The notes under the pieces are model-generated. The model made no database searches. It was not told where the DNA came from and was given only the letters and a program-made list of their open reading frames with translations. Position numbers and translations under genes: made by a program. From contig LJNK01000002.1 in assembly GCA_001303025.1 (NCBI GenBank), positions 52,585-116,584 on the forward strand: a stretch of 64,000 bases of DNA, in the 5' to 3' direction. This document shows positions 18,584 to 27,541 of the stretch, piece by piece (the first letter of the stretch is position 1; every line of letters starts with the position of its first letter). The stretch comes from Deltaproteobacteria bacterium SG8_13. GTDB lineage: Bacteria > Desulfobacterota > Desulfobacteria > Desulfobacterales > SG8-13.

Positions 18584-20143
18584 TTATGTGTCGTCGGAAG
18601 CCGCCGGCAACTGGATCGTAAATGTGGTTCCCTTGCCCTGGCGGCTTTGCACGTCGACGGTTCCGTTGTGATGTTCGACGATGCCGTACATGGTAGACAG
18701 ACCGAGCCCGACACCGAAGCCCTCGCTTTTGGTGGTGAAAAAAGGCTCGAAGATGTACGGCAGATCCTCCGGGGCGATGCCCTGCCCGCTGTCGGAGACC
18801 ATAATCTGCACCTTTTTTTGGGCGGAATCGAAGCAAGCCCCCAACTGCAGTTGCCCGCCATCGGGCATGGCATCGATGGCATTGAATATGAGATTGATGA
18901 TGCATTGCTGCAGCTGGTTGAAATCACCCAGTACCGGTGGAATGCTTTGATCCACGCGGCAGCTGTGCTGTATGTTGCTCAATTCCATTTTGTGCTGGCT
19001 GAGGATCATACAGCGTTCAAGCAGTTCTTTGATATCGACCCGGCCGAACTGGGGTGGTGACTTGCGGGAAAACGTCAGCAGGCTGGAAACGATCTGGGAA
19101 CACCGGCCGGTTTCGTTTTCCACCAGTTCGAGATAACGCTCGAATTTTTTCTGCTGCTCACCGGAGAGCGGCCCGCGACCGATGATGCGGCTCATCAAGC
19201 GCAGGTAGTTCAGGATTCCCGAGAGCGGGTTGTTGATTTCATGCACGACGCTGGCGGCAAGCTTTCCCAGAGACATCATCTTGTCCTGGTGAAGGATGCG
19301 GGCCTGGTCGGCCATCTCCCTCTCCAGGCGTCTAATTTCCCGCAAATCCCGGAAAAAGCAGACCAGCCCCTCGTCACTTCCCTGGTTGCGCAATATCGAT
19401 GCGGAAACCTGCACCGGAACTTTGCGGTCCGGATTGGCCAGCAAGGTGGTTTCAAAAAGCGAAAGCCGGTTTTTTCCCCCCTGGCCTTTCGCCTGAAGCG
19501 CTTTGCGCAAGCGCATGGCTTCGCCGGCCGCAAGCAGCTGCTCGAGCGTCATCCGCCCCAGCACCTCCGTGCGTGTATATCCGGAGATCATCTCCATGCT
19601 TCGGTTGAAGCTTACGATCCGCCCGTCGGTATCGCAAGCACAGATTCCGTCCATGGAGCTTTCGATCAGGTTTTTCTGAAACTCGATGTTACGCAGCAAC
19701 TGCTGGCTGGTTTCCGCATTTTCTTTCTCCAGCAGGGCCGTGTAGTCCGCCAGGGTTTTTCTGGCCGCAAACCGCTCCCGCGCTCTTTTCAGCGCCAGGT
19801 GCAGTTCCTGGTGGTTGATCGGTTTGTGGATGAAATCGGAGGCGTCGAGCTGCAGGGCGCGGATGGCCAGCTCCATCTCTCCGAAGGCGGTGGCCACGAT
19901 GACTTCGATCTGCGGGGAGCGCTGCTTGAGCGATTCGAGAACCTGCAGACCGTCCATCACCGGCATGCGAATGTCGGTGATTACGATCTGAGGGGATTTT
20001 TTCTCACACAGGTCCAATCCGAGTCGGCCGTTTTCGGCGGTGAAAACGCGGTAGCCTTCATCTTCCAGGGAAATCGACATCACATCCCGGATGTCTTCCT
20101 CGTCATCGATCAGAACGATTTTCCACGTGAAAGCATCCGTCAT
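18584..20143 (-). CDS. Receiver-PAS-histidine kinase
   Basis: 519 residues, with no membrane helices seen, so probably cytoplasmic. An N-terminal receiver (VLIDDEED; phospho-acceptor in VITDIRMP; FIHKPIN) is followed by a PAS domain about 150-270 (MDGICACDTDGRIVSFN), HisKA with HEINNPLSGILNYL, and an HATPase domain with SDSGQGIAPEDLPYIFEPFF. A kinase with an N-terminal receiver is usually an intermediate that is itself regulated by another kinase. It is cotranscribed with the sigma-54 activator 10 bases downstream. The two may form one signalling unit, even though the activator lacks a receiver. Confidence 0.92.
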   Translation of the reverse strand: MTDAFTWKIVLIDDEEDIRDVMSISLEDEGYRVFTAENGRLGLDLCEKKSPQIVITDIRMPVMDGLQVLESLKQRSPQIEVIVATAFGEMELAIRALQLDASDFIHKPINHQELHLALKRARERFAARKTLADYTALLEKENAETSQQLLRNIEFQKNLIESSMDGICACDTDGRIVSFNRSMEMISGYTRTEVLGRMTLEQLLAAGEAMRLRKALQAKGQGGKNRLSLFETTLLANPDRKVPVQVSASILRNQGSDEGLVCFFRDLREIRRLEREMADQARILHQDKMMSLGKLAASVVHEINNPLSGILNYLRLMSRIIGRGPLSGEQQKKFERYLELVENETGRCSQIVSSLLTFSRKSPPQFGRVDIKELLERCMILSQHKMELSNIQHSCRVDQSIPPVLGDFNQLQQCIINLIFNAIDAMPDGGQLQLGACFDSAQKKVQIMVSDSGQGIAPEDLPYIFEPFFTTKSEGFGVGLGLSTMYGIVEHHNGTVDVQSRQGKGTTFTIQLPAASDDT

Positions 20144-20376
20144 GCGTTGGCCTCCTGGCGTTAGGTGCCATGCACTTTCAGAAGTTGACCCGAACTAGTT
20201 CAGCAGATATCACAGACCGTCTGAAAATTAAAGAGAAGCGGTGACGGTACGGCAGTTTGGATTGCAGGGGGGCGAATGGGTTCCGGGACCCCGCGCGGAT
20301 CCTTCCCAACATCCCATCCAGGGATCCAGCGTTTGGCCGGCAGCGGGGCACCGAAGCCTGGTTAATGAGTTGGGCT

Positions 20377-21075
20377 CTAGCGGATGCTGCATCGCTTCAC
20401 ATGCGGCGCAGCCGCCGTCTGAAGCTGCTGCATTTCGCTGTCGGTGAAAGCGGGGGAAGTGTTGTGGAAAAATTCGGGGCACAGGACAATCGCATCGCGA
20501 AACCGCTGCAGGACGTAATGCTCGGCCCCGCTGATCAACTGTCCGATCGTTTCGATCACCGCAATGTCTACAAACGGTTTGACGCAGGTGGTCCGAAATT
20601 CGTAAGCCGGGGCCAAGTCCATGATGATATGGATGCTCTCCAGAATCCGGTCGGGCTTGTAGGTTTTCTGAATCCGCGGCCAGTAGGCGAAGGGATCGGT
20701 TTTGATGTCCATGGCCACATAGTCGACCAGCCCGCCGTCGATCAGACGGCGAATCACTTCCGGGCGGCTGCCGTTGGTGTCGAGTTTCACCGGATAGCCA
20801 TGTGTCTTGATGCGTCCGCAAAGGTCGGCGAGCTGCGGGTGCAAGGTGGGCTCACCGCCGGAGATCACCACCCCGTCGAGAAAGGTTCGCCGGGAGGCAA
20901 AGAAACGATCCATCTGTTCGGGCACTGCAAACAGCGATGCGCCGTTATGGTTTTTCACCAGGTCGGGATTGTGACAATACGGGCAGTTGAAGTTGCACCC
21001 GGCTAAAAACAGCACACAGCTGACCTTGCCCGGGTAATCTATGAGCGAGTTTTTCTGCAGACCCCCGATGTGCAT
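20377..21075 (-). CDS. nrdG: Anaerobic ribonucleotide reductase activating enzyme (radical SAM)
   Basis: About 232 residues. The radical SAM motif CNFNCPYC (CX3CX2C) binds the 4Fe-4S cluster that cleaves S-adenosylmethionine, and the glycine-rich segment ISGGEPT follows. It makes the glycyl radical on NrdD. I chose the ATG at 21075, where GGGAG lies about 9 bases upstream; the 12 residues before it do not look conserved. It follows nrdD on the same strand after 77 bases. The pyruvate-formate-lyase activating family is close, but the neighbour fixes the role. Confidence 0.92.
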   Translation of the reverse strand: MHIGGLQKNSLIDYPGKVSCVLFLAGCNFNCPYCHNPDLVKNHNGASLFAVPEQMDRFFASRRTFLDGVVISGGEPTLHPQLADLCGRIKTHGYPVKLDTNGSRPEVIRRLIDGGLVDYVAMDIKTDPFAYWPRIQKTYKPDRILESIHIIMDLAPAYEFRTTCVKPFVDIAVIETIGQLISGAEHYVLQRFRDAIVLCPEFFHNTSPAFTDSEMQQLQTAAAPHVKRCSIR

Positions 21076-21152
21076 CGATTCTACTCCCGGTTCATTTGAG
21101 CCGGACTGCATCTCAAAGCCTCGACGGGCAGTACGGATTGCACGTCACGTGA

Positions 21153-23369
21153 TCAGGCAACTGTCGAAATGGGCGGTTGCCGGCGGGCCGGGGGCTTCTC
21201 TTCGGGCGGCCCCCCGGAAGACCTTTGCGGGTCGGAGCCTGTCTGTTCCACCGTTGGAAAGCCGACCTGCCCCGCGGGTGAACCCACCTTGAAGTTCTTA
21301 CGCCGGCGATACTCGGCCTGCTTTCCCTCGTTCCATTGCTTGATCGGCCGCAGGTAGCCGACCACCCGCGAGTAGACCTCGGTTTCTGCGTCGCAGCGGG
21401 GACAGCTGTCCACGGCGCCGATCAAGTACCCGTGGGAGGGGCAGACGCTGAAGGTGGGCGTCAGCGTGAAATAGGGCAGCCGGTAGCTGTCGGTGATTTT
21501 GCGAACCAGCTGCTTTAGGGCATCGATTTCGGTGATCTGCTCCCCTAAAAAGATGTGCAGCACCGTCCCGCCGGTGTAACGGGATTGAAGTTCGTCCTGC
21601 AGCTGCAGGGTTTCGAACAGGTCTTCGGTGTAATCCACCGGAAGTTGGGTGGAATTCGTGTAGTAGGGCGCTGCTCCGCTGCGATACTCGGATTCATTGG
21701 CGCACAGCAGCTCCGGATACTGTTTTTTGTCGAGCAGGGCCAGCCGGTAGGACGTTCCTTCCGCCGGTGTCGCCTCGAGGTTGAAGATGTCTCCGGTCTG
21801 CTGCTGCACCCGCGCGATCCGATCCCTGAGAAAATCCATCACCTTCAGGGCAAACCGCCGCCCGGCGGGACTGGCGATGTCCTGGCCCAGAAAGTTCAGG
21901 CAGGCCTCGTTCATCCCGATAATTCCAATGGTGGAAAAATGATTTTTCCAGAACAGCCCCGATGCCGCCTTGACTTCCCGCAGGTAGAACTTGGAATAGG
22001 GATAGAGGTTTTTCTCGGTGAACCTTTCCAGCACCTTGCGTTTAATGGCAAGGCTGTCGACGGCCAGGCGCACCATGTCCTGCAGCCGTTGAAAAAAATC
22101 TTCTTCACGGTCGGCAATATGGCCGATGCGCGGCAGGTTGATGGTTACCACCCCGATGGACCCGGTCAGGGGGTTCGCGCCGAACAGCCCGCCTCCGCGC
22201 TTGAGCAGTTCGCGGTTGTCCAGCCGCAGCCGGCAGCACATGGAGCGGGCATCATCCGGAGACATGTCGGAGTTGACGAAGTTCGAAAAATACGGAATAC
22301 CGTATTTGGCGGTCATCCGCCAGATCGGCTCCAACTTCGGGTTCTCCCAGTCGAAGTCAGCGGTGATGTTGTAAGTGGGAATCGGGAAGGTAAACACCCG
22401 GCCGCGGGCATCGCCTTCCATCATCACTTCGGCAAAGGCCCGATTGATCAGATCCATTTCAGGTTGAAACTCGCTGTAGGTCTCTTCGCGCTGTTCTCCG
22501 GCGACGATGACCGGATGGTCCTTTAAGATGCCCGGAACGTTCAGATCGAGGGTGATGTTGGTAAACGGTGTCTGAAAACCGACCCGGGTCGGAATGTTGA
22601 TGTTGAAAACAAATTCCTGCAATGCCTGCTTGACCTCCTGGTAGTCGAGGCCGTCATGCCGAACGAACGGGGCCAGCAGGGTGTCAAAATTGGAGATCGC
22701 CTGGGCGCCGGCCGCCTCCCCCTGCAGCGTATAGAAGAAATTGACGATCTGTCCCAATGCGGAGCGCAGGTGCCTGGGCGGGGCGCTTTCAACCTTGCCC
22801 TCGACGCCCTTGAACCCGTTGGCGAGAAGGTCCTTTAAATCCCAGCCAACGCAATAAACCGACAGAAGGCTCAGGTCGTGTACGTGCAGGTCCCCGCTTT
22901 TGTGAGCCCTGCGGATATCGGGAGGGTAGATCCGGCTCAACCAGTACTCGGTGGTGACATCCGAAGAAATGTAGTTGTTGAGCCCCTGCAGGGAATAGCA
23001 CATGTTGCTGTTTTCCTTGATTTTCCAGTCGAGCTTGCTGATGTAGTGCTCCACCAGGTCGATGTGCGCCTTGGTGGTGATGCTGCGAATCTGCGCGTGC
23101 TGTTCCCGGTAGAGAATATAGGCCTTGGCGGTACGGTGAAAAGGCGAATCGAGCAGGACCCGCTCCACGATGTCCTGAATTTCCTCCACTTCGGGTGTTG
23201 GCCCCAACCGGATCTCGTGGGCCAGGGTGAGCACCCGCAAAGTGAGTTTGCGGGCTTCGCGGTCACTGAACTCACCGGTAGCGGCACCGGCCTTGGCAAT
23301 TGCCGCCGTGATCTTGGAGGAGTCGAAATCGACAATGCGATTGTCGCGCTTCTTAATTTTTTCAAACAC
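21153..23369 (-). CDS. nrdD: Anaerobic (class III) ribonucleoside-triphosphate reductase
   Basis: 738 residues. An N-terminal ATP-cone (about 1-95) is followed by the catalytic barrel. The C terminus has a zinc site (CPSHG and CPRC) and the glycyl-radical motif RVVGYLRP. It reduces ribonucleotides without oxygen. A proline-rich tail of about 45 residues after the radical motif is not typical and may be disordered. The GTG start is preceded by GAGGTGG. A pair of NrdR-like boxes overlaps its predicted promoter. Confidence 0.96.
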   Translation of the reverse strand: MFEKIKKRDNRIVDFDSSKITAAIAKAGAATGEFSDREARKLTLRVLTLAHEIRLGPTPEVEEIQDIVERVLLDSPFHRTAKAYILYREQHAQIRSITTKAHIDLVEHYISKLDWKIKENSNMCYSLQGLNNYISSDVTTEYWLSRIYPPDIRRAHKSGDLHVHDLSLLSVYCVGWDLKDLLANGFKGVEGKVESAPPRHLRSALGQIVNFFYTLQGEAAGAQAISNFDTLLAPFVRHDGLDYQEVKQALQEFVFNINIPTRVGFQTPFTNITLDLNVPGILKDHPVIVAGEQREETYSEFQPEMDLINRAFAEVMMEGDARGRVFTFPIPTYNITADFDWENPKLEPIWRMTAKYGIPYFSNFVNSDMSPDDARSMCCRLRLDNRELLKRGGGLFGANPLTGSIGVVTINLPRIGHIADREEDFFQRLQDMVRLAVDSLAIKRKVLERFTEKNLYPYSKFYLREVKAASGLFWKNHFSTIGIIGMNEACLNFLGQDIASPAGRRFALKVMDFLRDRIARVQQQTGDIFNLEATPAEGTSYRLALLDKKQYPELLCANESEYRSGAAPYYTNSTQLPVDYTEDLFETLQLQDELQSRYTGGTVLHIFLGEQITEIDALKQLVRKITDSYRLPYFTLTPTFSVCPSHGYLIGAVDSCPRCDAETEVYSRVVGYLRPIKQWNEGKQAEYRRRKNFKVGSPAGQVGFPTVEQTGSDPQRSSGGPPEEKPPARRQPPISTVA

Positions 23370-23512
23370 TTTTCCACCTCGCCAGAAGAGTTCGAAAGCA
23401 GCAGGTTGTAGTTTCAGGAAGTTGGGTATCCCGATCCGGCCGGTTTTTCCGCGAAAGTCCGTGCGGAATGTCGACGGTCAGGAAAGACGTGCGTAAACCA
23501 AAAGCGGATCAC

Positions 23513-23541
23513 CAATAACACAAGATATGGTGGTTTGTCAA
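23513..23541 (-). promoter_or_regulatory. Candidate sigma-70 promoter of nrdDG
   Basis: On the minus strand a perfect -35 TTGACA (23541-23536) is followed after 17 bases by TTATTG (23518-23513) as a weak -10. The start would lie near 23506, about 137 bases before the GTG. Both NrdR-like boxes touch this promoter. Confidence 0.45.
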
Positions 23542-23565
23542 ATAATAAAAAACAAGATGTGGGAT
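23518..23565. promoter_or_regulatory. Pair of NrdR-like boxes
   Basis: Box 1 at 23518-23533 is ACACAAGATATGGTGG. Box 2 at 23550-23565 is AAACAAGATGTGGGAT. Box 1 agrees with the NrdR consensus acaCwAtATaTwGtgt at 13 of 16 positions; box 2 is weaker (about 10 of 16). Box starts are 32 bases apart, about three helical turns, the usual NrdR spacing. Confidence 0.55.
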
Positions 23566-23668
23566 AGAAAGCGGGCGAGGGTGGGTTCCGCCTCGGGCGC
23601 CGCGATCATATCTGTTGGATTGGCGCCGAAACCTTCGGCGCGCGGGGCTTTCGCTTTCGACGCTCGAA

Positions 23669-24565
23669 TCACCGCCCCATTTGGCCCGATTTTTCCGGGG
23701 GAGGCGTTACCCAGATATAGTCGCCATCGGCAAGCTCGATGTCTTTGCCGGCGCTCGCGAGGTAAATGGTACGGTATGGCAGGCTGTTGCGGCGGAAGGC
23801 TCTTTCCGGTATCCCGAATTTGCGCACGATGTGCCCGTTTCCGGCCAGCACGACCATTATGCCGGCCGGCATGTTCCGGGCAATCGTTTCGGCCATCGTT
23901 TCCTCCCACAGACACTGGGCCTGGTAGAAATAATCGAATTTGGCATCGCTGTGGAAGGCATGTTGATTGAACACCGGCTCCACGTAAGCCCGATGGGCGG
24001 CATTGCCGGTGTCGATCTCACTCGGCAGGTAGCGCGCGTCCGCATCGGTGAGGTTTTCCAGCCCGCCGATCCGGACCTTGGGGGGAATGTGAAGCGGAAT
24101 GTTGAGCCCCACCAGAGGGATGCGATTCTGCCGGATGAATTTTAGAATATCGCGGTAGAGTGAAAATGGATACCGCCAGTTGGCATACCAGTGCACCTTT
24201 TCCAGCAGTTCGTCCTCTTCGAGTTCGCCGCTCGACCACCGGTCCAGTACCGGCTGGTAGGTGAAATCAAACATCTCCATGCCGACGGAGACCTCGCCCG
24301 CAGCCTCGAAAAGGGCGGTGATGACGTCAAGCTGTGTGCGGTGGTGGGATTGGTCGGTGTGGGATTCACCGATGTAGACCAGCCGAACGCCCTTCAGGTC
24401 AGCGAGCAGCTGCTGAAAGCTGACTGGCTGCCCGGTTTCTGCGCTAATGATGGTTCCGGGCTCAACAACCACATCGGTGTCTTTCAAATAGGTCTTTTTG
24501 GGGGCGCTGCTGCAACCGATCAGCACGGCGGCGGCCAGGGTTGTCCAGAAACGTTTCGTCTTCAT
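23669..24565 (-). CDS. ChaN-like lipoprotein (DUF399 type)
   Basis: About 298 residues from the chosen start. A lipoprotein signal ends with a lipobox (VLIGCSS), so the mature protein is anchored in a membrane facing the periplasm. The body matches the ChaN/DUF399 family: YIGESHTDQSHH near the N terminus, VGMEMFD, and GNGHIVRKFGIP near the C terminus. ChaN proteins have been linked to heme or iron binding, but a function here is not shown. ATG 24565 has GGAAGA upstream; the in-frame ATG at 24610 has a poor site. Confidence 0.85.
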   Translation of the reverse strand: MKTKRFWTTLAAAVLIGCSSAPKKTYLKDTDVVVEPGTIISAETGQPVSFQQLLADLKGVRLVYIGESHTDQSHHRTQLDVITALFEAAGEVSVGMEMFDFTYQPVLDRWSSGELEEDELLEKVHWYANWRYPFSLYRDILKFIRQNRIPLVGLNIPLHIPPKVRIGGLENLTDADARYLPSEIDTGNAAHRAYVEPVFNQHAFHSDAKFDYFYQAQCLWEETMAETIARNMPAGIMVVLAGNGHIVRKFGIPERAFRRNSLPYRTIYLASAGKDIELADGDYIWVTPPPEKSGQMGR

Positions 24566-24638
24566 GATGTTCTTCCGATCGGCCCGCCTTGTTGTTTTGT
24601 TGATTTTCATTGGAATATCCGCCATAATCAGCCCTGTT

Positions 24639-24902
24639 ATGCGCTACGATGAAAAGCCGGTTCACCGCAAACTGATCGTGCCTTGGTACGATAATCGTCT
24701 CACCTGCCTGATCGTGATCCTCAGCATGCTGGTGGTGTTTTTGTTCGCGCTTGCGGGTATCTCTGCTGCCGGGGAAAGTCCGATTCGCCACAAGGTTATT
24801 TGGTTGCCGATATTGCTGATGGGATTGAGTGCGTCGGTGATCATCTCCACGGCTGTCCGCCTCTTCAAGCGATTCAAACACCGCTTTCCGAGGGATCTGT
24901 GA
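24639..24902 (+). CDS. Small two-helix membrane protein, unknown function
   Basis: 87 residues. A basic, polar N terminus (MRYDEKPVHRKLIVPWYD) is followed by two hydrophobic segments (about 21-43 and 52-70) and a basic tail (RLFKRFKHRF). I chose ATG 24639; in-frame starts further upstream overlap the opposing ChaN-like gene. No strong ribosome site is visible. It is divergent from the lipoprotein gene. I do not recognise the family. Confidence 0.55.
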   Translation: MRYDEKPVHRKLIVPWYDNRLTCLIVILSMLVVFLFALAGISAAGESPIRHKVIWLPILLMGLSASVIISTAVRLFKRFKHRFPRDL

Positions 24903-24967
24903 TCCTAACCGGATGATTTCATGCCCATTTCCCTGCCGGTCTCCCGGCAACAAGCAAAGCCGGCAAG

Positions 24968-25399
24968 TTAATTCGTGCTGACGATCGCCTCCAGCACCTG
25001 CACGAACGTTCGGGGGGGAATATAGCCCACGCGTCGAGCGATCTCGCTTCCGTCTGCAGACAGGAACAGATTGGATGGCAATCCCCTGACCTGGAAGGCA
25101 TCTGCCACGCGCCGATCTCTGTCGGTATTGACTTTGATGAGAAAAAAGTTTTCCCTCAGCAAGTTGGCCACCGCCGGATTGGCGAAGGTTACATTTTCCA
25201 TTTTACGGCAGTAACCGCACCAATCCGCCCAGAAGTGGATGTATATCTTCTTGTCGACGGAATCCCGCACATCTGCATATTGTCTGATAGAGTGCCATTG
25301 CAGAGAGCCGGCTGCATTTCGGTCGTCCGGTGCTACAGCAAAAAGTACCAGCAGGGCCAGGCAGAGAAGAACCGTCGCTGCAGTTCGTTGTTTGTGCAT
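24968..25399 (-). CDS. Exported thioredoxin-fold protein
   Basis: 143 residues with an N-terminal hydrophobic signal (LLCLALLVLFAVA). The thioredoxin active site reads WADWCGYCRKME, with a CXXC pair as in DsbD gamma domains and thioredoxin_7 proteins. A conserved cis-Pro region follows (RGLPSNLFL). It probably acts as a periplasmic thiol-disulfide oxidoreductase. ATG 25399 places the signal at the very start; much longer in-frame translations upstream are Arg- and Gly-rich and look non-coding. Confidence 0.85.
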   Translation of the reverse strand: MHKQRTAATVLLCLALLVLFAVAPDDRNAAGSLQWHSIRQYADVRDSVDKKIYIHFWADWCGYCRKMENVTFANPAVANLLRENFFLIKVNTDRDRRVADAFQVRGLPSNLFLSADGSEIARRVGYIPPRTFVQVLEAIVSTN

Positions 25400-25488
25400 A
25401 TCCGTTTTCGCCTTTCCACAACCGCTTTTCATCCGATCGTTACCGGCAATATCATACCATTGGAGTCGGTTTAATTCAAACCGCCGGG

Positions 25489-26346
25489 TCAACACTGTCG
25501 GCTCAGTTCGGCTGCCCTTTCCGCCGCGGCGGCAATCGCCTCGATAACCGCCGGTTTGAACTGTCTCGATGCAAGGACTTTCAGCGCCGCTTCGGTCGTA
25601 CCGCCCGGGGAAGTTACTTTCCGGCGCAACTCCTCCGGAGATTCTGCGGTCACTTCCATCAGCTTGACCGCACCTTTCAGTGTCGCAATTGTTAATATTT
25701 CGGCCTCTTCCGCAGCCAGTCCGATGTTTTTTCCGGCCTCGATCATCGCTTCGATCAGATAAAACACATAGGCCGGTCCGGACCCGGAAAGGCCGGTAAC
25801 CGCATCGAGTTGATCCTCCCGGCACTCGAGCACGCGGCCGGCTGCCTCCAGCAGCGAACGGGCCCGATGCCGGTCGTCGGCGGCGGCGAACCGGTTGGCA
25901 CTCATGGCGGATATGCCCGCCAGCACCAGCGCCGGCGTGTTGGGCATCACCCGGATAATCGGCAGATCGCCGGCCTGTCTATCGTCTAGATCGGCGTAGA
26001 GTATCGATTCGATTTTGCGGATCGGATAGCCGGCTGCAATCGATACCAGCAGTGTTCGCTTCTTTTTGGCAAAACGCTCGTCCCGGCGGATGTCGGTCAG
26101 CACGGAAGTCATCTGCTGCGGTTTTACCGCCAGCAACACGATATCGCAGACCGAATAGAGTTCGGCACTGCTTTTCAACAGACCGATACCGGTTTTTTGA
26201 CCGATTGCCGCACAGCGCCCCGGGTCTACATCGAAGGCGAACACGTCCGCGGGTCGGTAACGCTTTGATTGGATGATGGCGCTGATGAGCGCCGCCCCCA
26301 TGTTGCCGGCGCCGATGAATCCGATTTTCTGCCCAAACTGCTTCAT
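25489..26346 (-). CDS. proC: Pyrroline-5-carboxylate reductase
   Basis: About 285 residues. The NAD(P)-binding motif GFIGAGNMG is at the N terminus, and the family signature near the C-terminal third reads GLSGSGPAYVFYLIEAM. It catalyses the last step of proline synthesis. A second ATG 9 bases upstream (26355) is also possible; I chose 26346 because AAGGA lies about 9 bases before it. Confidence 0.95.
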   Translation of the reverse strand: MKQFGQKIGFIGAGNMGAALISAIIQSKRYRPADVFAFDVDPGRCAAIGQKTGIGLLKSSAELYSVCDIVLLAVKPQQMTSVLTDIRRDERFAKKKRTLLVSIAAGYPIRKIESILYADLDDRQAGDLPIIRVMPNTPALVLAGISAMSANRFAAADDRHRARSLLEAAGRVLECREDQLDAVTGLSGSGPAYVFYLIEAMIEAGKNIGLAAEEAEILTIATLKGAVKLMEVTAESPEELRRKVTSPGGTTEAALKVLASRQFKPAVIEAIAAAAERAAELSRQC

Positions 26347-26396
26347 TGCTGACATCCTTTCCAAACAGCAAGCCCGCGAGCATTGGCCATTTGCAT

Positions 26397-26426
26397 TTGT
26401 AATATCCTGTATGTATGTGGTATAGT
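26397..26426 (+). promoter_or_regulatory. Candidate sigma-70 promoter of the yggT-divIVA-pilT run
   Basis: TTGTAA at 26397-26402 and TATAGT at 26421-26426, separated by 18 bases. The start would lie about 190 bases before yggT. The remaining leader, 26433-26622, has GC-rich stretches but no fold I can name. Confidence 0.4.
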
Positions 26427-26622
26427 ATGACTTTCAGATAGAGCGCCTGTCGCCCCGGCGCCACTCATAGCCCCCGGGTGTATCGGCTGTCAACGGTTTG
26501 ATTGTGCCGCGCATCGAATCACCTGCGGGTCGCGGCATCCAGCCACCAACCCGACGAGGTCGGCCCGCCCTGATGCGGGGTGGTTCCGTTTTCTGATATC
26601 GGCGAAGTAGGGCTTTTACCAG

Positions 26623-26922
26623 ATGTATGTTGTCGGTTATTTTCTGAAAGCCGTAGCGACCGTCCTGAACATGGTGCTGTGGCTTTACATGTGGGTTATC
26701 ATCGCGCGGGCCGTGTTGTCATGGGTGAGCCCCGATCCGTATAACCCGATTGTACGATTCATCCATAATATCACCGAACCGGTGCTGTACCGGATTCGAT
26801 CCAAGATACCGTTTTCATTCGGCGGGATCGATTTTTCACCGATCCTTGTAATACTGTTGATCTATTTCATCCAGTTGTTCGTGATTCAAAGCATCGAAAG
26901 ATTTGCCCTCTCGATGCTCTAG
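26623..26922 (+). CDS. yggT: YggT family membrane protein
   Basis: 99 residues with two hydrophobic segments (about 8-30 and 70-92), the usual YggT length. The central part reads ARAVLSWVSPDPYNPIVR, followed by ITEPVLYRIR, both typical of the family. YggT proteins often lie next to proC and divIVA in cell-division or envelope clusters, as here. The molecular function is not established. Confidence 0.9.
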   Translation: MYVVGYFLKAVATVLNMVLWLYMWVIIARAVLSWVSPDPYNPIVRFIHNITEPVLYRIRSKIPFSFGGIDFSPILVILLIYFIQLFVIQSIERFALSML

Positions 26923-26944
26923 TCGAACCGACAGGAGGTGCCTC

Positions 26945-27454
26945 ATGGCTACGAACCTAACGCCCCTTGACATACAACAGCAAAAGTTTCGGACAAAGTT
27001 TCGCGGGTTCGACATCCAGGAAGTCGATCTGTTCCTGGATCAGATGGCCGATGCTTTCGAGGCGCTTCTAAAAGAAAATGAACAGCTCAAAGAAGAAATT
27101 CAGCGATTGCAGGCTGAAATTCAGGGTTACAAGAATCGTGAGGATGCATTCAAACGGGCGCTGCTGAATTCACAGAAAGTGATTGAGCAGATGAAAGAAA
27201 ATGCCCAGAAATCCTCAGAGCTCATCATTGCAGAAGCCGAGGTCAAAGCGGAAAAAATCCTCAACAAAGCTCACAACCGGCTGGCGCAGCTGCACGAGGA
27301 CATCGCCGAATTGAAACGACAGCGGATGCAGATCGAGGTCCAAATCGGCTCGGTAATCGAATCTCACACCAAACTCCTTGAAATCAGCAAGGAGGGCATG
27401 AAGGCAATGGATGAAGAAGATTCCAAGCTGAAACTGCTGCAGCAATCGAAATAA
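26945..27454 (+). CDS. divIVA: DivIVA-domain coiled-coil protein
   Basis: 169 residues. The N-terminal DivIVA lipid-binding segment (TPLDIQQQKFRTKFRGFD, about 6-23) is followed by a long coiled coil rich in Glu, Lys and Gln. These proteins bind curved membranes at poles or septa. ATG 26945 sits 7 bases after AGGAGG; the longer in-frame start overlaps yggT and lacks a site. Confidence 0.93.
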   Translation: MATNLTPLDIQQQKFRTKFRGFDIQEVDLFLDQMADAFEALLKENEQLKEEIQRLQAEIQGYKNREDAFKRALLNSQKVIEQMKENAQKSSELIIAEAEVKAEKILNKAHNRLAQLHEDIAELKRQRMQIEVQIGSVIESHTKLLEISKEGMKAMDEEDSKLKLLQQSK

Positions 27455-27541
27455 TTTTACGGTACCGCCAGTTTCCGACTCCATTCCAGCTGAACTGACA
27501 CGCACTGACGGACGGAAGATCGACCTCGACGGGAGCAACGC

